A stretch of DNA of 64,000 nucleotides from Boswellia sacra (lineage: Eukaryota > Streptophyta > Magnoliopsida > Sapindales > Burseraceae): assembly GCA_013180625.2 (NCBI GenBank), contig SNVD02014754.1, positions 186,001 through 250,000 on the forward strand. Direction: 5' to 3'. The translations under genes were made by a program, and so were the position numbers. The notes under the pieces were generated by a model that saw nothing but the letters and a program-made list of their open reading frames with translations, was not told the DNA's origin and searched no databases. Shown here in pieces: positions 48,716 through 59,804 of the stretch. How positions within the stretch are numbered: the stretch's first letter is position 1; each line of letters opens with the position of its first letter.

Positions 48716-48800
48716 GGGGTGGTGGCGCAGTTGGCTAGCGCGTAGGTCTCATAGCTTCTGAGTTATCCTGAGGTCGAGAGTTCGAGCCTCTCTCACCCCA
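48716..48800 (+). tRNA. Elongator tRNA-Met (CAU) with intron
   Basis: The 85-nt gene starts GGGGTGGTGGCGCAG and ends CTCTCACCCCA. The acceptor arms GGGGTGG and TCACCCC pair, with A as discriminator. The D-arm GCGCAGTTGGCTAGCGC and T-arm GAGAGTTCGAGCCTCTC are canonical. The CAT anticodon lies in CTCATA, followed by an 11-nt intron (GCTTCTGAGTT) before ATCCTGAG, in the usual place for plant elongator tRNA-Met. No 3' CCA is encoded. CAA lies at -3 to -1 region and a T-rich terminator (TCTTTTTCTTTT) follows. It is a single copy in the window. Confidence 0.95.
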
Positions 48801-51800
48801 ATCTTTTTCTTTTCATCTAATTAGCAATTTAGCACAACAGTTCAGAAATTGTTAGTACAGAAAGCAAAGTGCTTTTCTGTAAAGCATAGATAGCCTTGGT
48901 TAATCCACTTTTCTTTTTTGGGGAATATTCGATTTCTTGAGAGATTCGAAATCGATCACAATTTATTGCAAGTAACATGGAAGCTGTTAGTATCACTGCA
49001 ATTTGTCTCCCCTGCCTTGATTAATTTCAAGTTAACAGTATGGTTCTCTGCATCTTCATTTATGATTTGCTCATAAACTTACCTTGAATGCATAAACAAA
49101 AGTTACAAAACAAGACCTTAATAAATGGACAATTAATGCATTCATTATTGAATATGCATATTTAACAATAGCAAGCACTTGCTTTCTTTTTCTTTATTTG
49201 TTTCTTGGTAGATAGGCTCTAGTTGCTTCAACTTGATCTATTTTAATTCGTGGATTTGACTTTAATATTGAGGAACGAAACTTTCCGCTTATTAGATGGA
49301 GTGACTAATCCTATCAAAAATTTCTCTTTATAATTATTCGATGTTAGATAAAAAATAAAATATGTAATGTGTTTAAATTCTCTGAGTCGTAGTACTTACA
49401 AAATTATACAACAGAAGTAAGTGAGCAAGTGTTCCAACGACATAATTTTTATTAAATGGGTCACATTACCATATTTCCATGTAGCAATAAATATATATTG
49501 AGTTGGCATTTCGAAATTGAAGCTTTACTAATCATTACAATGGCCTATACGTACCCACACATTTGCATGCATATATTGGGAGAGACAGTAACATATTATC
49601 CCATTAGCAAGTGCAAAAAGAGGGGCCAGATCCTGCACTATAATTCATCACTTTGTTGACATAAAATGTAGAAACTAGAAAGTTGTCTGAGATCATATTC
49701 TTCCTTTCTTAGCCTCAATTTCAAAAGAGAGCCATTTGTCTCCTTTTAATTTTGGTTTCATGTGCATAGTAGATGGTGGGTTCCCTCTAAAGCCAAACAT
49801 CTTGTAACTTTTTTGCTGCAAAGGTTGCTTTTTCATTATAGATTTTTAATTGTGGGGGATCATGGATGGATGCGGAAAATGATAGTTTTAATGACTGACA
49901 GCTTGCTCGCTGGGATTGGCATAGACTATATATTGCTAGTCCTTGTTTCTGTTTGAATGTGATTAATACCCACGAACAAACTTATTAATAATTTGGATTA
50001 ATCTAGGGTTCACGTTCTACAAAAACCCTTTTTCTATAAATTTCTATTTTTTGGTTAGCATAATTTAAACTGAAAAACAAAAATTATCACATATATATTC
50101 TCCTCTTTAGATATCATATACCACTCTTTAATACTTAAAACACGTCTGTTTAATTAAATAAATCCAAGACTTATAACTAATTTAAGATTTTTTTCGCTGA
50201 TGATAAATAGTATATACACAGTTATCATTATTTTATTATAGATTTAAGTATTTAGTGTTAAACCCACATTTATAGACTTAAGTTTTGTAGAAAATGAGTA
50301 AAACTTAATATGATATTAAAGCTGTCATGACCCAACATTAGCAGGGTTGAATCCCCTCCATATTATTTAAAAATATTAATTAAAAAAATATTGTTTAGCC
50401 TACTTGTAAGACCCGTTGAGACAGTGAGACTCGATCCATATGAGGCTTTATCTACGTTACAAGTGCATGGTCCCTGCAAACTTAACATATTTATTGTAAG
50501 ACTCACTAAAACATGTGAGGCTAGGTCCATGTTTTAAGTGTACGGAGTCCCAGCAAACTTAACATATTTATCGTTTGAGTAAATTCAATTTTGATAAATA
50601 ATTATGTCAAAGACCTTATACTTGTTTAATTATTTTCTTACAAAAAGGAGTACAATATCACTTTCACATATGACTTCAAATACATTTAGAGACCTAAAGG
50701 TGATTAGGTCGGGTTAGGTCAAGCAGAGACCAACCCACTGGCCTTTCTCAAAAAAATAGTCTGTTTGGTGTAATTTTCATTCTTTATTGGGTTTTTCTAT
50801 TCACTAAATGTGGCACAAGCTGACTTCTCGTAAGTTTTCAAGAAATTTAATCCCAAAATAAAAAAATAAAAATAAAATAAACTCATTATATATGAATTTG
50901 AATACTCTAGTTACTATAATGCAACCATGGTTCTTCAATTGGGACCAGCCTCTGATGGGTTGAAGATTTTGATTTGTTAGATGAAGATATGATAAGAGTT
51001 GGAAGGATTCTTCATTCTCTTCTTCTCCTATTTGATCAGATTATTCCATTTTTGGACCCTACTTCGCTTTCTTTAAGCTCTTAAATAGAAAATGTTTAAG
51101 TTAAGCTTTCTTTCCTGTTTAGGTTCAAAAGCAAAATTTCCCAACAAAGGCATACTTTTAAGCCTTTTTTATTTTTTCTTCTTTTTTTTTTTTAACTTCT
51201 TGGCTCGGAATTACAAGATGATTCAATCATTCACCAGAACATGATTTTGCTCAACCAAACCAAAAAGACAAATATGTACCCTATTTTCTCTCATAGACGT
51301 CCCTTGGGTCATTTTTTAGTCTAATTATCAAATCATTCAACGCCCAAAAGAAGGAAAAATCACAATCAAGTGGGTCATTTTAAAGACAAAGACAGTTTAA
51401 TATTCATTAAGGACCCTACATCTATGATCAAACGGTTGATATTGCTTCATCAATGTGAACTGCTACTGATTGGCCTTTGCATAGGATTCTCATTTATCAA
51501 AACATGGGGATCCCAAAGCGGGCTTTCATTTTACTAATTTATTAATTTTCCAGATGTAAGAGAATAAACATATTGTACAACTCGAAGCACATAAGTCAAC
51601 TATTTCAACTCTGTAGTCTCTCACCGTCACACTTTGATTCTATTATTTTAACATCACAACCTGGTCTTGTGACACCATCAATATTGAGTCAGAACTTCTA
51701 GTTTAAATGCTAACAAATCTGCTTACTCCCTTGGTTTAATGTTGTTTTGGATTTTGGTATCTAGACTTGTGATATCACATATAATTTTGGCAAAACTTGA

Positions 51801-52440
51801 AACAAGTTTTGCACTCTTTCAGAGTCAAAAGCAACATTATAGTGTTAGTGCATTCAATTTCAACCACAATATAATTTCTGGGCAGATTACCATTGGCTCA
51901 ACTAGAAAGTAAAGATAAATTTGCTTTTGGGTGAGTGGCAATCTGACTTTTGATGCAAAATATTGTCGCTTACTCTTCTAAATTAATCAAATACAAGTTG
52001 GGTAGTGCTTAGTGTTTACTAATAATTCTAAGTAGTTGTGCTAATTAAGTGACTAAAATCAAAATGATTAGTCAAATCCATCATTCTTGTAATAGAGTTA
52101 ACTATGAATTACAACTTAAGTCATTTTCCAAGTACGCATCAAACCATTTAGTTTAACACAAGTGGGAGTGTACAGAAGAGATCAAGACAAAGATGAAGAA
52201 TTATAATTTACTACACATTATTGATTGGAGTAGCATAATAATTATAATTAAGGAGCACTAAGGCAGAATCCAGAAGCCACTGACCATCTCAGAGTCTAGT
52301 TAATCTAAGAACATAAACAAAAGACCTTCAAAACCGCGTTAATGAATGGGAAAGCAAAAGCATTGTTGTATGACTTCTTGCAAAGCATGTGACATTGTAA
52401 CTATTCTCATCTTTTGTATTAAAGTCTCGAAACACACCTC
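48801..52440. other. Gene-free interval
   Basis: About 3.6 kb of AT-rich DNA. Contains a tandem duplication at about 50405-50573 and a SINE-like scrap near 50310-50360 (GACCCAACATTAGCAGGGTT). Open frames at 49456-49659 and 49762-49956 show no family resemblance and look like chance. Confidence 0.5.
50405..50573. repeat. Diverged tandem duplication
   Basis: Two adjacent units begin TGTAAGACCCGTTGAGAC and TGTAAGACTCACTAAAAC and both end CAGCAAACTTAACATATTTA or a close form. They differ by substitutions and a small deletion; unit length is about 80-90 bp. Confidence 0.75.
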
Positions 52441-52466
52441 ACTTTTTTTTGTCCACAACTATATGT

Positions 52467-52474
52467 TATATATA
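52467..52474 (+). promoter_or_regulatory. TATA box of the 482-residue membrane protein gene
   Basis: TATATATA followed by G lies about 180 bp upstream of the ATG and is followed by a CT-rich stretch (CTCTCTCTCACTCACC) typical of plant leaders. Confidence 0.55.
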
Positions 52475-52655
52475 GTATAGCAAAATAATATCTCTCTTTG
52501 CAATCTCTCTCTCACTCACCTTTCTATCATATGTGTCTCAAATAAATCCTAGATTAGATCCAACCCAAACTCTACTCTGGAGCTGCGGCTCTGCTTTGAA
52601 GTCTCCAACTCCGTTGGATCTTCAAGCAAGTAACACACTCTCCTAGATTTCACAA

Positions 52656-54104
52656 ATGGGTAGTACAACTAATAGCAGTAGTAGTTCAGTGATGTGTTTC
52701 AGTTTCAGTTTGAGAAAAGTGGTTTTGGTTTATGTTGTTTTGTTTCTGTTCACTTGTGTTTTTGTTTCTGTCACAACTTCAGAAAGTACAACTACTTATG
52801 ATGATGATAAGCTGATTGTTCAGAACAAACAGTTGATCGGAAGGAGGAGAATGTTGGAGATTGAAGAAGATGAAGAGGCGCTGCAGCAGGAGCAGAAGGT
52901 AAAGAAGAAAAGCAGTACAAGTGCAACAACAACAGCCAAGAACAAGACCAAACTCATCAAACCTAGCAGTACTACTTCATCAAGCAAAAACCAAACCAAA
53001 CCCATCAAGAGCCTGTCAAGTGAGAACCAAACTAAGCTTCTCAAGCCTACAAATTCAACCAAAGATAAGCTCAGTAGTAATCTGACATATCTTACTAAGA
53101 CTGACGAGCTCAAGCTCAAAAAGCTGAACTCCACGTCATCAAAAGCCATGAAAGCCACAAACTCCACCAAGAAATCCTCAGATCTGCTCAAACTATCCAC
53201 GCCCAAAAACAAAACAACCAAAACCACATCAACAAAGCAACCAAAACTCACTGAGCTTGAGCTTGAGCTTGACTCTTCCAAGCCAAAGAAGAACCAGAAC
53301 AAAGACACAACGTCAACATCAACAACAACAACAAAACCTAAACAAGAGAAGAAGAAGAGTGCTCAAAAGAAACAACCGAGCTGGATTGATCAAGAAGACG
53401 ACAATGATTTGGTCTCAGAATTCAGAGATCTCCCCACCAAGTTCCAGCAAACGCTCTTGCCGGACCTTGAGAGAATCTCAACCACTTCAAAAGCTTACAT
53501 CAACAGATACAACAAAGAGATCACAAAAGGGTTCAAGCCCATTGTTGGCCACAGATACGCAGCCACCATTGCTTCTGTTGTCTCCTTTGCATTCATCTTG
53601 ATTCCTCTAATCTTGGTCTCTCTCATTGTCAACCGCATCAAAGCTTACTTTTCTCTCCAGAAGATCTTGATCTTCATCCAAGTCTATCTCTCCATCTACT
53701 TCACCATCCTCTGCTTGTCCGCGCTCGTCACTGGCCTCGAGCCCCTTAAGTTTTTCTACGCTACTTCGCAGCCCACGTACGTGTGCGTGCAGGTGCTCCA
53801 GACGCTCGGCTACGTGCTCTACCTGTTGCTGCTTTTGATGTACTTGGTTCTCATCTTCTCGACCGAGTGTGGGCTGGGCTCGAGGATGCTGGGCCTGGCT
53901 CAGACCTTCGTGGGCTATGCTGTGGGGTTGCATTACTACGTGGCGGTGTTTCATAGGGTGTTGCTGCATCAACCGCCCAAGACGAATTGGAAGATCCACG
54001 GGATTTACGCCACGTGTTTTCTCGTGATTTGTCTGTTTGCAGGGGCTGAGAGGAGGAAGAAGGCTTACATGGAAGAAGGCGGTGAAGAAGGCAAGAAAAG
54101 CTAA
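52656..54104 (+). CDS. Uncharacterised multi-pass membrane protein with sequon-rich lumenal region
   Basis: One uninterrupted exon encodes 482 residues; I do not recognise a named family. Residues 22-40 form a hydrophobic signal or anchor. Residues 50-295 are a lysine/serine/threonine-rich hydrophilic region. Its first part (96-185) has eight N-glycosylation sequons (N96, N112, N124, N133, N142, N158, N169, N185), several within a loose NxTKxxKP repeat. The conserved-looking C-terminal half has about five membrane segments: about 302-325, 336-358, 376-401, 411-431 and 449-463, and ends with a charged tail (ERRKKAYMEEGG). The layout suggests a secretory-pathway membrane protein with a glycosylated, disordered N-terminal arm. 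DNA encoding the membrane half is notably GC-richer. The ATG context (CACAAATGG) is good. A TATA box and CT-rich leader support expression. No function is proposed. Confidence 0.85.
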   Translation: MGSTTNSSSSSVMCFSFSLRKVVLVYVVLFLFTCVFVSVTTSESTTTYDDDKLIVQNKQLIGRRRMLEIEEDEEALQQEQKVKKKSSTSATTTAKNKTKLIKPSSTTSSSKNQTKPIKSLSSENQTKLLKPTNSTKDKLSSNLTYLTKTDELKLKKLNSTSSKAMKATNSTKKSSDLLKLSTPKNKTTKTTSTKQPKLTELELELDSSKPKKNQNKDTTSTSTTTTKPKQEKKKSAQKKQPSWIDQEDDNDLVSEFRDLPTKFQQTLLPDLERISTTSKAYINRYNKEITKGFKPIVGHRYAATIASVVSFAFILIPLILVSLIVNRIKAYFSLQKILIFIQVYLSIYFTILCLSALVTGLEPLKFFYATSQPTYVCVQVLQTLGYVLYLLLLLMYLVLIFSTECGLGSRMLGLAQTFVGYAVGLHYYVAVFHRVLLHQPPKTNWKIHGIYATCFLVICLFAGAERRKKAYMEEGGEEGKKS

Positions 54105-55976
54105 TATCAATTTTCAAGGTTATTTTTAAATATTTGATTATTTAATTAATTTAGTTGGTTCGAAGTTGCATAAATGTATAATCTTGGCCAATCAAAAGAA
54201 AGAGGAAATTGTAATAATGAAATTTGATTGGCTGAGACAATACAAATTTCTCTTCTCTTCATTATCTATTTTGCTTCTTTTTGTTCCTTCATTAAATGGG
54301 AATGTAAGATTTATCCCACTATAATCCTTAGTGGGCATTATAAGAAGAAGATTTATTCCACTATGTAACATAGTTTTATTATTTGTTTTGAGAATATGCA
54401 CTAATATTTCATAATCTATATAATTTCATTATAGAAATATAGTGGGATTGTGGTGATCTTGAAAATGAATTCTTATGGCATATCAATTCTCTAAGATTTT
54501 CTGAAGGTGAAAGATAGTAAATCGGATAGGATCCAATATGTCTCTTTCATTATGAACTGTTCATTTCCCTAGTAAGAACAAAAATTGAACTAACAATTGA
54601 CCTTAACCCGACGTGAGATATTTTTATAATCTAAAAATTTCCATCTCCATTAGATAATCCTTATAATTATTGGCACACAACTCGATGTTTAAAGATCAAG
54701 CCCACAAGTGAAAAGCCTCTTTTTTTTTCCAATAATACGAATAAAAGTTAGAACAATTTTATATTTATTTTTTAAACAAAATATTTTTGTATTGGACCTC
54801 CGACGTATGCCTAAAAAATATGTGTATTCTTTAATTGCAGAGTACCGAATAAGATTAGGTATGGCAACGGGGCAGCGTTAGGGTTGGAAAAGCTCTCCCT
54901 ATTCTTTATCGTATTGTTCAATTTAACTTTTATTTTTCATGTTTTTTAAAATAGGACAGGAATAGAAAATATTTATACGAGAAATATTTTTCATAACCTC
55001 ATCTTATTCTTCATGCAAATATCTTTTGAATAATTAAACTTAGAGATTTAATAAAACAACATAATTTTTTATTTTTAGATGATAGTACAATTTTTTTCAA
55101 TAATCAAATATTAAATGTCAAATAAAAATAGTGTTTTTAAATATATATATATTTTTAGTAGTGTTAAACTTACAATTTACATACGACTAAAACTTTACAA
55201 TTTAATATAAAAGTGTACATAACAAAATTTTACTAAAAAAAAAGAAAAAGAATGAGGAAAGTTACATGTCCAATATGAATTTTTCATGTAACATGTCATA
55301 TCAGATTATAGAGTTTGGATGGTATGTAGGTTGTAAATCTCACATTATTTTATCTTTTTTATATGTAATAGTTTATTATATGAAAATAAAAATAACTATA
55401 TATTTTATATTTTTATATTTTTATATATTTTGATCAGGGTGCCAGACGCGTGCAAGTCGAGGAGTAGTAAACTTGTTTGACCCTATTACAATGCGATGAT
55501 TAAAATTATATCCCATCCCCATACTATCTTCATGAAAACTATCCGTCTCCTGGCTTCAGTAGAGACAGATCCCCGTAGATCCCAACCATATAATACGTTT
55601 TGTCATCCTTAAGAAAGACATTCAATAAAATGTAAACAAATTAAATAAATGGTTCAAAAACTTATTAAACATTTGTCAAATATTATTAGATAGTGAACAA
55701 ATATCTAACAAATCATCAAATTATCATACAATATTAGATACATGTCAACGGATATTTTGATCCGTCGAAAAATATCTCAACAAACTAAAATTATACTAAA
55801 ATTAAAAATCACTTCTTAATTTGTTTTCTGTTTCCTAAGATCATTGAATGGAAATATATATATATATAAATACAACATTCATGATCTAAACATGAGGTAT
55901 GTTGCATCTTTTCCCCTGCCTAGCCCCATTGTCTTCTATTGCTGAACAACTAGAATCGAGTAGATAAGCTGGTTGT

Positions 55977-56312
55977 GTGGAGCTCTACACTACATGTATC
56001 AATGTCGGTCCATCGCTATTGTATTATGTTATTGCATTTCTGATTCATTGGAGCGTGCTCTTCGCTTATTCTTGTCGAGAGTGGGAACTCTTATGTTATG
56101 ATATGCTCTGTTGCTCATTAAATTGGCTACCGACGGTTTTGATGCGGCGTGTCGGTGGCTATCTGGGCTTATTCTACAACCGACAATGCTTGCTTGCGTG
56201 TTCTTCCCTGAATTCAATGCTCTTTCAAGTTTCAACCTTGGTAGCTAAATGGGGTTTTCAAGTCTTTGTTTTTGCTAGTGGCAATCATCTTGATCACGAA
56301 ATTTTGAGATAA
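55977..56312 (+). other. Unassigned 111-codon open frame
   Basis: Open from an ATG-like start through FFASG-type hydrophobic stretches to TAA, with several cysteines and hydrophobic runs (VGPSLLYYVIAFLIHW). The DNA is less AT-rich than its surroundings. It could be an exon, a transcript leader or chance. I see no family, splice pattern or leader that would make it a gene call. Confidence 0.15.
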
Positions 56313-56617
56313 TTCGATTGGGATGATTTGATATTGATGAAATCTTGGCCTTTCATTCTATCCTTGGTGAAAAAATTATGGGACCAAGACAAAAATGTCA
56401 TTTTCATCTAGATTAAGATGTTTGATTAGAATGTGATCAATCAATTTTAATGATCCTTTTCTTTCTTTTGCCTTTTCTACTTTGACTGTTATTGAAAGAT
56501 TCGAGGGATGAAACTTTACGAGTGGGAAAGAAGGCTTCAAAGTGTAAAAGAAAAAAGAAGCGATTTCTAAGTTTGTATAGAATTCACATTTTTCTGATTT
56601 GTTGAGTTTAAATTCGA

Positions 56618-56890
56618 GGGAATATCAAAAACCTCCTTATGGATTGCCTTAATATATCCAAAAAAAATATATTTAAAAAATATTTTAATATGAACCTCAA
56701 TATTATATCTTTTTATCACCTAAGTCCATTAAATATATATTTTTGCATCATCTAAGCCTATTTTTTGTCATTAAAATGGATTTGATTGATACAAAAAAGT
56801 AAACGTAGAGGATCACGTTGATATATTTTCAAAATATGTTTTGGGAATGACATTAAACCAAACCGTAGGAAAGATTTTTGAAATTATCCT
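56618..56890. mobile_element. MITE with imperfect terminal repeats
   Basis: The left end GGGAATATCAAAAACCTCCT is mirrored by AAGATTTTTGAAATTATCCT at the right. TTTAAATT occurs beside both ends and may be the target duplication. About 270 bp, no coding capacity. Confidence 0.65.
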
Positions 56891-57838
56891 ATTTAAATTT
56901 TCAATTTAAAAATGTTTAAACTAAAAAAAAAAGATAATAACTTTATTAGATAAATAATATTATTTAATAAACAAAAAATGCTCGTTTTCTTTTAAGTGCT
57001 CAAGTTCACCTGACTCCCCAAATCGTAGCATAAATGATGGTCCCAATCCCATGCTGACCCAAGTCTTGACAAACTCAAAAGGACAATAATGTTATAAATG
57101 TATGTGAAGAGAGCAAGAGAAGAATTGAAAAGATGGGTTAAGTGAGAATGAAATTTATTGCACTTATTCTCCAAGTACAACAACGAGTTAGAATTTTGTC
57201 TAGGAAGATTAATTAATTTTCTGAGATAGAAGTTTTGTCTCATTTCAAAATGGTTGTTGCTCTATCATTTACATTTTCTGAAAATTTTACACCAACTTCA
57301 ATCTTGTTGTACTATCCATATCATTTTGTAAGGGTGTAATTATTATAGACTTTTTTTCTAATTATTAAAAAAATACCTTATTCTTATAATATAGGAAATT
57401 GCATTTGAACATATTTATATTATAAAGTTTTTGATCGAGCTATGGCGCACCATGTGCGCTACATCCTCCCCGAAAATTTTGAATAATATCGTAAACAATA
57501 GCCTTAATATATGTCTTAAATACACAGGTTAATATCTTAAATGTTGCATAGTCTCTTTCGAGGATTGTATAAATTCATTATAAAAATCATTTTGATACTA
57601 TATTCAACAATTATTAATCGATAAATTACTTCTTTCAACAATCTTTTAATTGCTAACACATTAAAAATCTTCATGGTGCCTGTGAAACTATTTATCTATT
57701 ATAAATAGTAGTTGAGTAAGATCTTACATTGTCTAAAATAAAATCACTTTTATAAAGTGATATACTGATCGAACTTAATATTGCCTTGAGTTCCCAACGA
57801 AGGACATAAGACTTAGGCCTTAGGCCCAATGCATGGCC

Positions 57839-58360
57839 GAGTTATGCAATACAAACCCACAATGGGTTGGTTCTAGGGCTGCACACGAGTCGGGTTATTA
57901 AATTTGGACCCGATTTTGGGTTTTTCAAAATATGGACCCGATGATCCCGGTCGGGTCGGGTTAATCGAGTTTAGTTTAATTTGATTAAAATATTCAAACC
58001 CGATTACAATCCGATATTATTTAAACACGACTTTTGCAACCCGATTTCGGGTTACTATTTAATATTGACCCGATAAAAACCCGATTAACCCGACAAACCC
58101 GATCGGGTCGGATCTGGTCGGGTTAATTTGCACACCCCTAGTTGGTTCAAGTGGTAAGGGTGGTATAGAAGGGAGCTGGTAAGGCCACGATGAAGTCCTG
58201 GATTCGACTCTCTACAATGGCCTTCCCCCATGCGGTAAGTGGGAAACCGTGACAGTAGGTTGTGATCGCGTTAGTCTCCTCTGAGGATTAGTTGTGGTGC
58301 TCGTAAGCTGGTTCGGACACATCGGTTACCAAAAAATAAAAAAGAGTCATGCAATACAAA
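57839..58360 (+). mobile_element. SINE with 17-bp target duplication, split by a MITE
   Basis: The flanks GAGTTATGCAATACAAA (57839-57855) and GAGTCATGCAATACAAA (58344-58360) form a 17-bp target duplication with one mismatch. The body (57856-58343) holds a pol III A-box-like segment (GGTTCAAGTGGTAAGGG) and B-box-like segment (GGATTCGACTCTC), and ends GGTTACCAAAAAATAAAAAA, an A-rich tail. Without the inserted MITE the SINE is about 213 bp. Poly(A)-tail direction gives plus orientation. Confidence 0.85.
57866..58148. mobile_element. hAT-type MITE nested in the SINE
   Basis: The body is 57874-58140 (267 bp), beginning TAGGGCTGCACACGAGTCGG and ending TTTGCACACCCCTA. It is flanked by perfect 8-bp duplications GTTGGTTC (57866-57873 and 58141-58148). 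The interior is rich in CGGGT/ACCCG words in both orientations, giving strong foldback potential. An 8-bp duplication and a TAGGG/CCCTA end fit the hAT superfamily. Confidence 0.9.
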
Positions 58361-58399
58361 GTACAAACAGATTAAGCTGAGAAGATGACTCTTTTACTC

Positions 58400-59559
58400 C
58401 TTTCATCGCAAAAATTCTCCGCTTTATTAACGGTTAATACAACTAAAAGCGAAATTTGGGCTAGAACTTGCGCCCATCACTTTATTCATTCTTGTAAACT
58501 TTTGGGTTAGTTATAACTACATATATACAAATCAGCCCGTTAACAAAAACGTGGCCCAAATAAAGTATTTCTTATTCTTTTATTTATTTTTCACTCGGTG
58601 TTCTCTCTTCTCTCTCTCTTTTTTTTTTTTTTTTTTTTACCTTAAAAAGAGTATCGAAAAATGATGATCTTTTTAAAACTGTGTCAAAATTAAAAAAAAA
58701 AAAATCAACACTACTATTAGATTTTGTCCAACATATTTTGTTTTTTCCATTATCAAAAGACACGACAAAATTTGCTATTAATTGAGCAATAATTACTATC
58801 ATCTAGTTGGTTCAATCTATTCAAACCATATAGCATTAATTAAGCATTGCTAGCTACGGAAAAATGAAATAATTTAATCAATTAAGACTGCAGTTGATAA
58901 GTACTGTGTCATCTAAGATTTTTAATTGACAAGACACACAACGACAAGCTCTATTGTGCAATTATTTAGCAACTCTTATCGTCTTTAAAGTTTATGAATA
59001 TCGTTGTGCAATGAATGTAGAGAAATTGCTTGCGCAGCACCTTGTTGGTTTGCAAGACATTATTTATCACCATTGGTTCTTATAAATTGCAAGGGAAATG
59101 AAGATTTTTTTTTTCCCAAAGAAAAGTGGATTAAGAAGGAGGATTTCCGACATTTTGTATATGTCCCATATCATTATATATGGTGTTTCAATTTATCAAA
59201 AAATTGCCAATTTGTGAAGGGTACTATTGCTCAATTTGGTCCCCCTATGTCACCTAAAGTGGCTACTAACTTGTAAACTGAGATATTGAGGTTAATTTAT
59301 TTTCACATTCAAACAACATTGATATATATATATATATATCAACAACTGGGTCTCAGTGGGCCAACAATAGCTTTCACTGTTGGTCATGAATTCTCAGGTG
59401 AAAGAGATTATTCTATATTTATTATATTAATTCATGATCTTGAATAGCCACCTGAAACATTGTTTTCACCATAAACCATTTACAACACAAGTCTAATATG
59501 TACTTGTTTTGTTTAGAATCAAATCACTCCAGTGCCCACCACCACAAATATATTTGACT
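58400..59559 (+). repeat. Tandem segmental duplication, copy 1
   Basis: Collinear with 59805-61239: shared blocks include TTAATTAAGCATTGCTAGCT, GCGCAGCACCTTGTTGGTTT, CACCTAAAGTGGCTACTAA and GCCCACCACC. Moderately diverged. No coding gene recognised; a 90-codon frame at 59004-59276 is not kept in copy 2. Confidence 0.85.
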
Positions 59560-59804
59560 GAGAAAATGATTCTTTTCTTTGGCCTTTGAAGTACTGCTAA
59601 ACTTACAACATTCATATAATATGAACTTTATAACATAATGTCGCAGTTTATATAGTAAAAGTTTACTGAAAGAGAAAAAAAAGATGGGATAAGTTACGTA
59701 TCTAATTAGATTTTGTTACTTATATTACTACGTTATATTATATAATTTATATTGTATAAATATTATAAGTATATCATTATTGTTGTCTTTTGATTCGATG
59801 TTTT

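Larger units (their letters stand above)
54105..57838. other. Gene-free interval with repeat remnants
   Basis: AT-rich flank of the membrane-protein gene. TATGGCAACGGGGCAGCG at about 54860 resembles one end of a common plant transposon, but no partner end was found. A 111-codon open frame at 55977-56312 is unusually long and less AT-rich, but has no recognisable domain. A MITE lies at 56618-56890. Confidence 0.5.

Noticed and set aside
52820..53308. Long minus-strand frame within the membrane protein gene
   Set aside because: It is the complement of lysine/serine/threonine-rich codons and has no domain; the plus-strand frame has hydrophobic helices and a proper promoter.
54860..55560. Complete transposon starting TATGGCAACGGGGC
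   Set aside because: One end looks familiar, but no inverted partner end or target duplication could be found.
59004..59276. 90-residue protein (MCNECREIACAAPCW...)
   Set aside because: The frame is broken in the neighbouring tandem copy, the sequence resembles no family, and poly-T supplies its Phe run.
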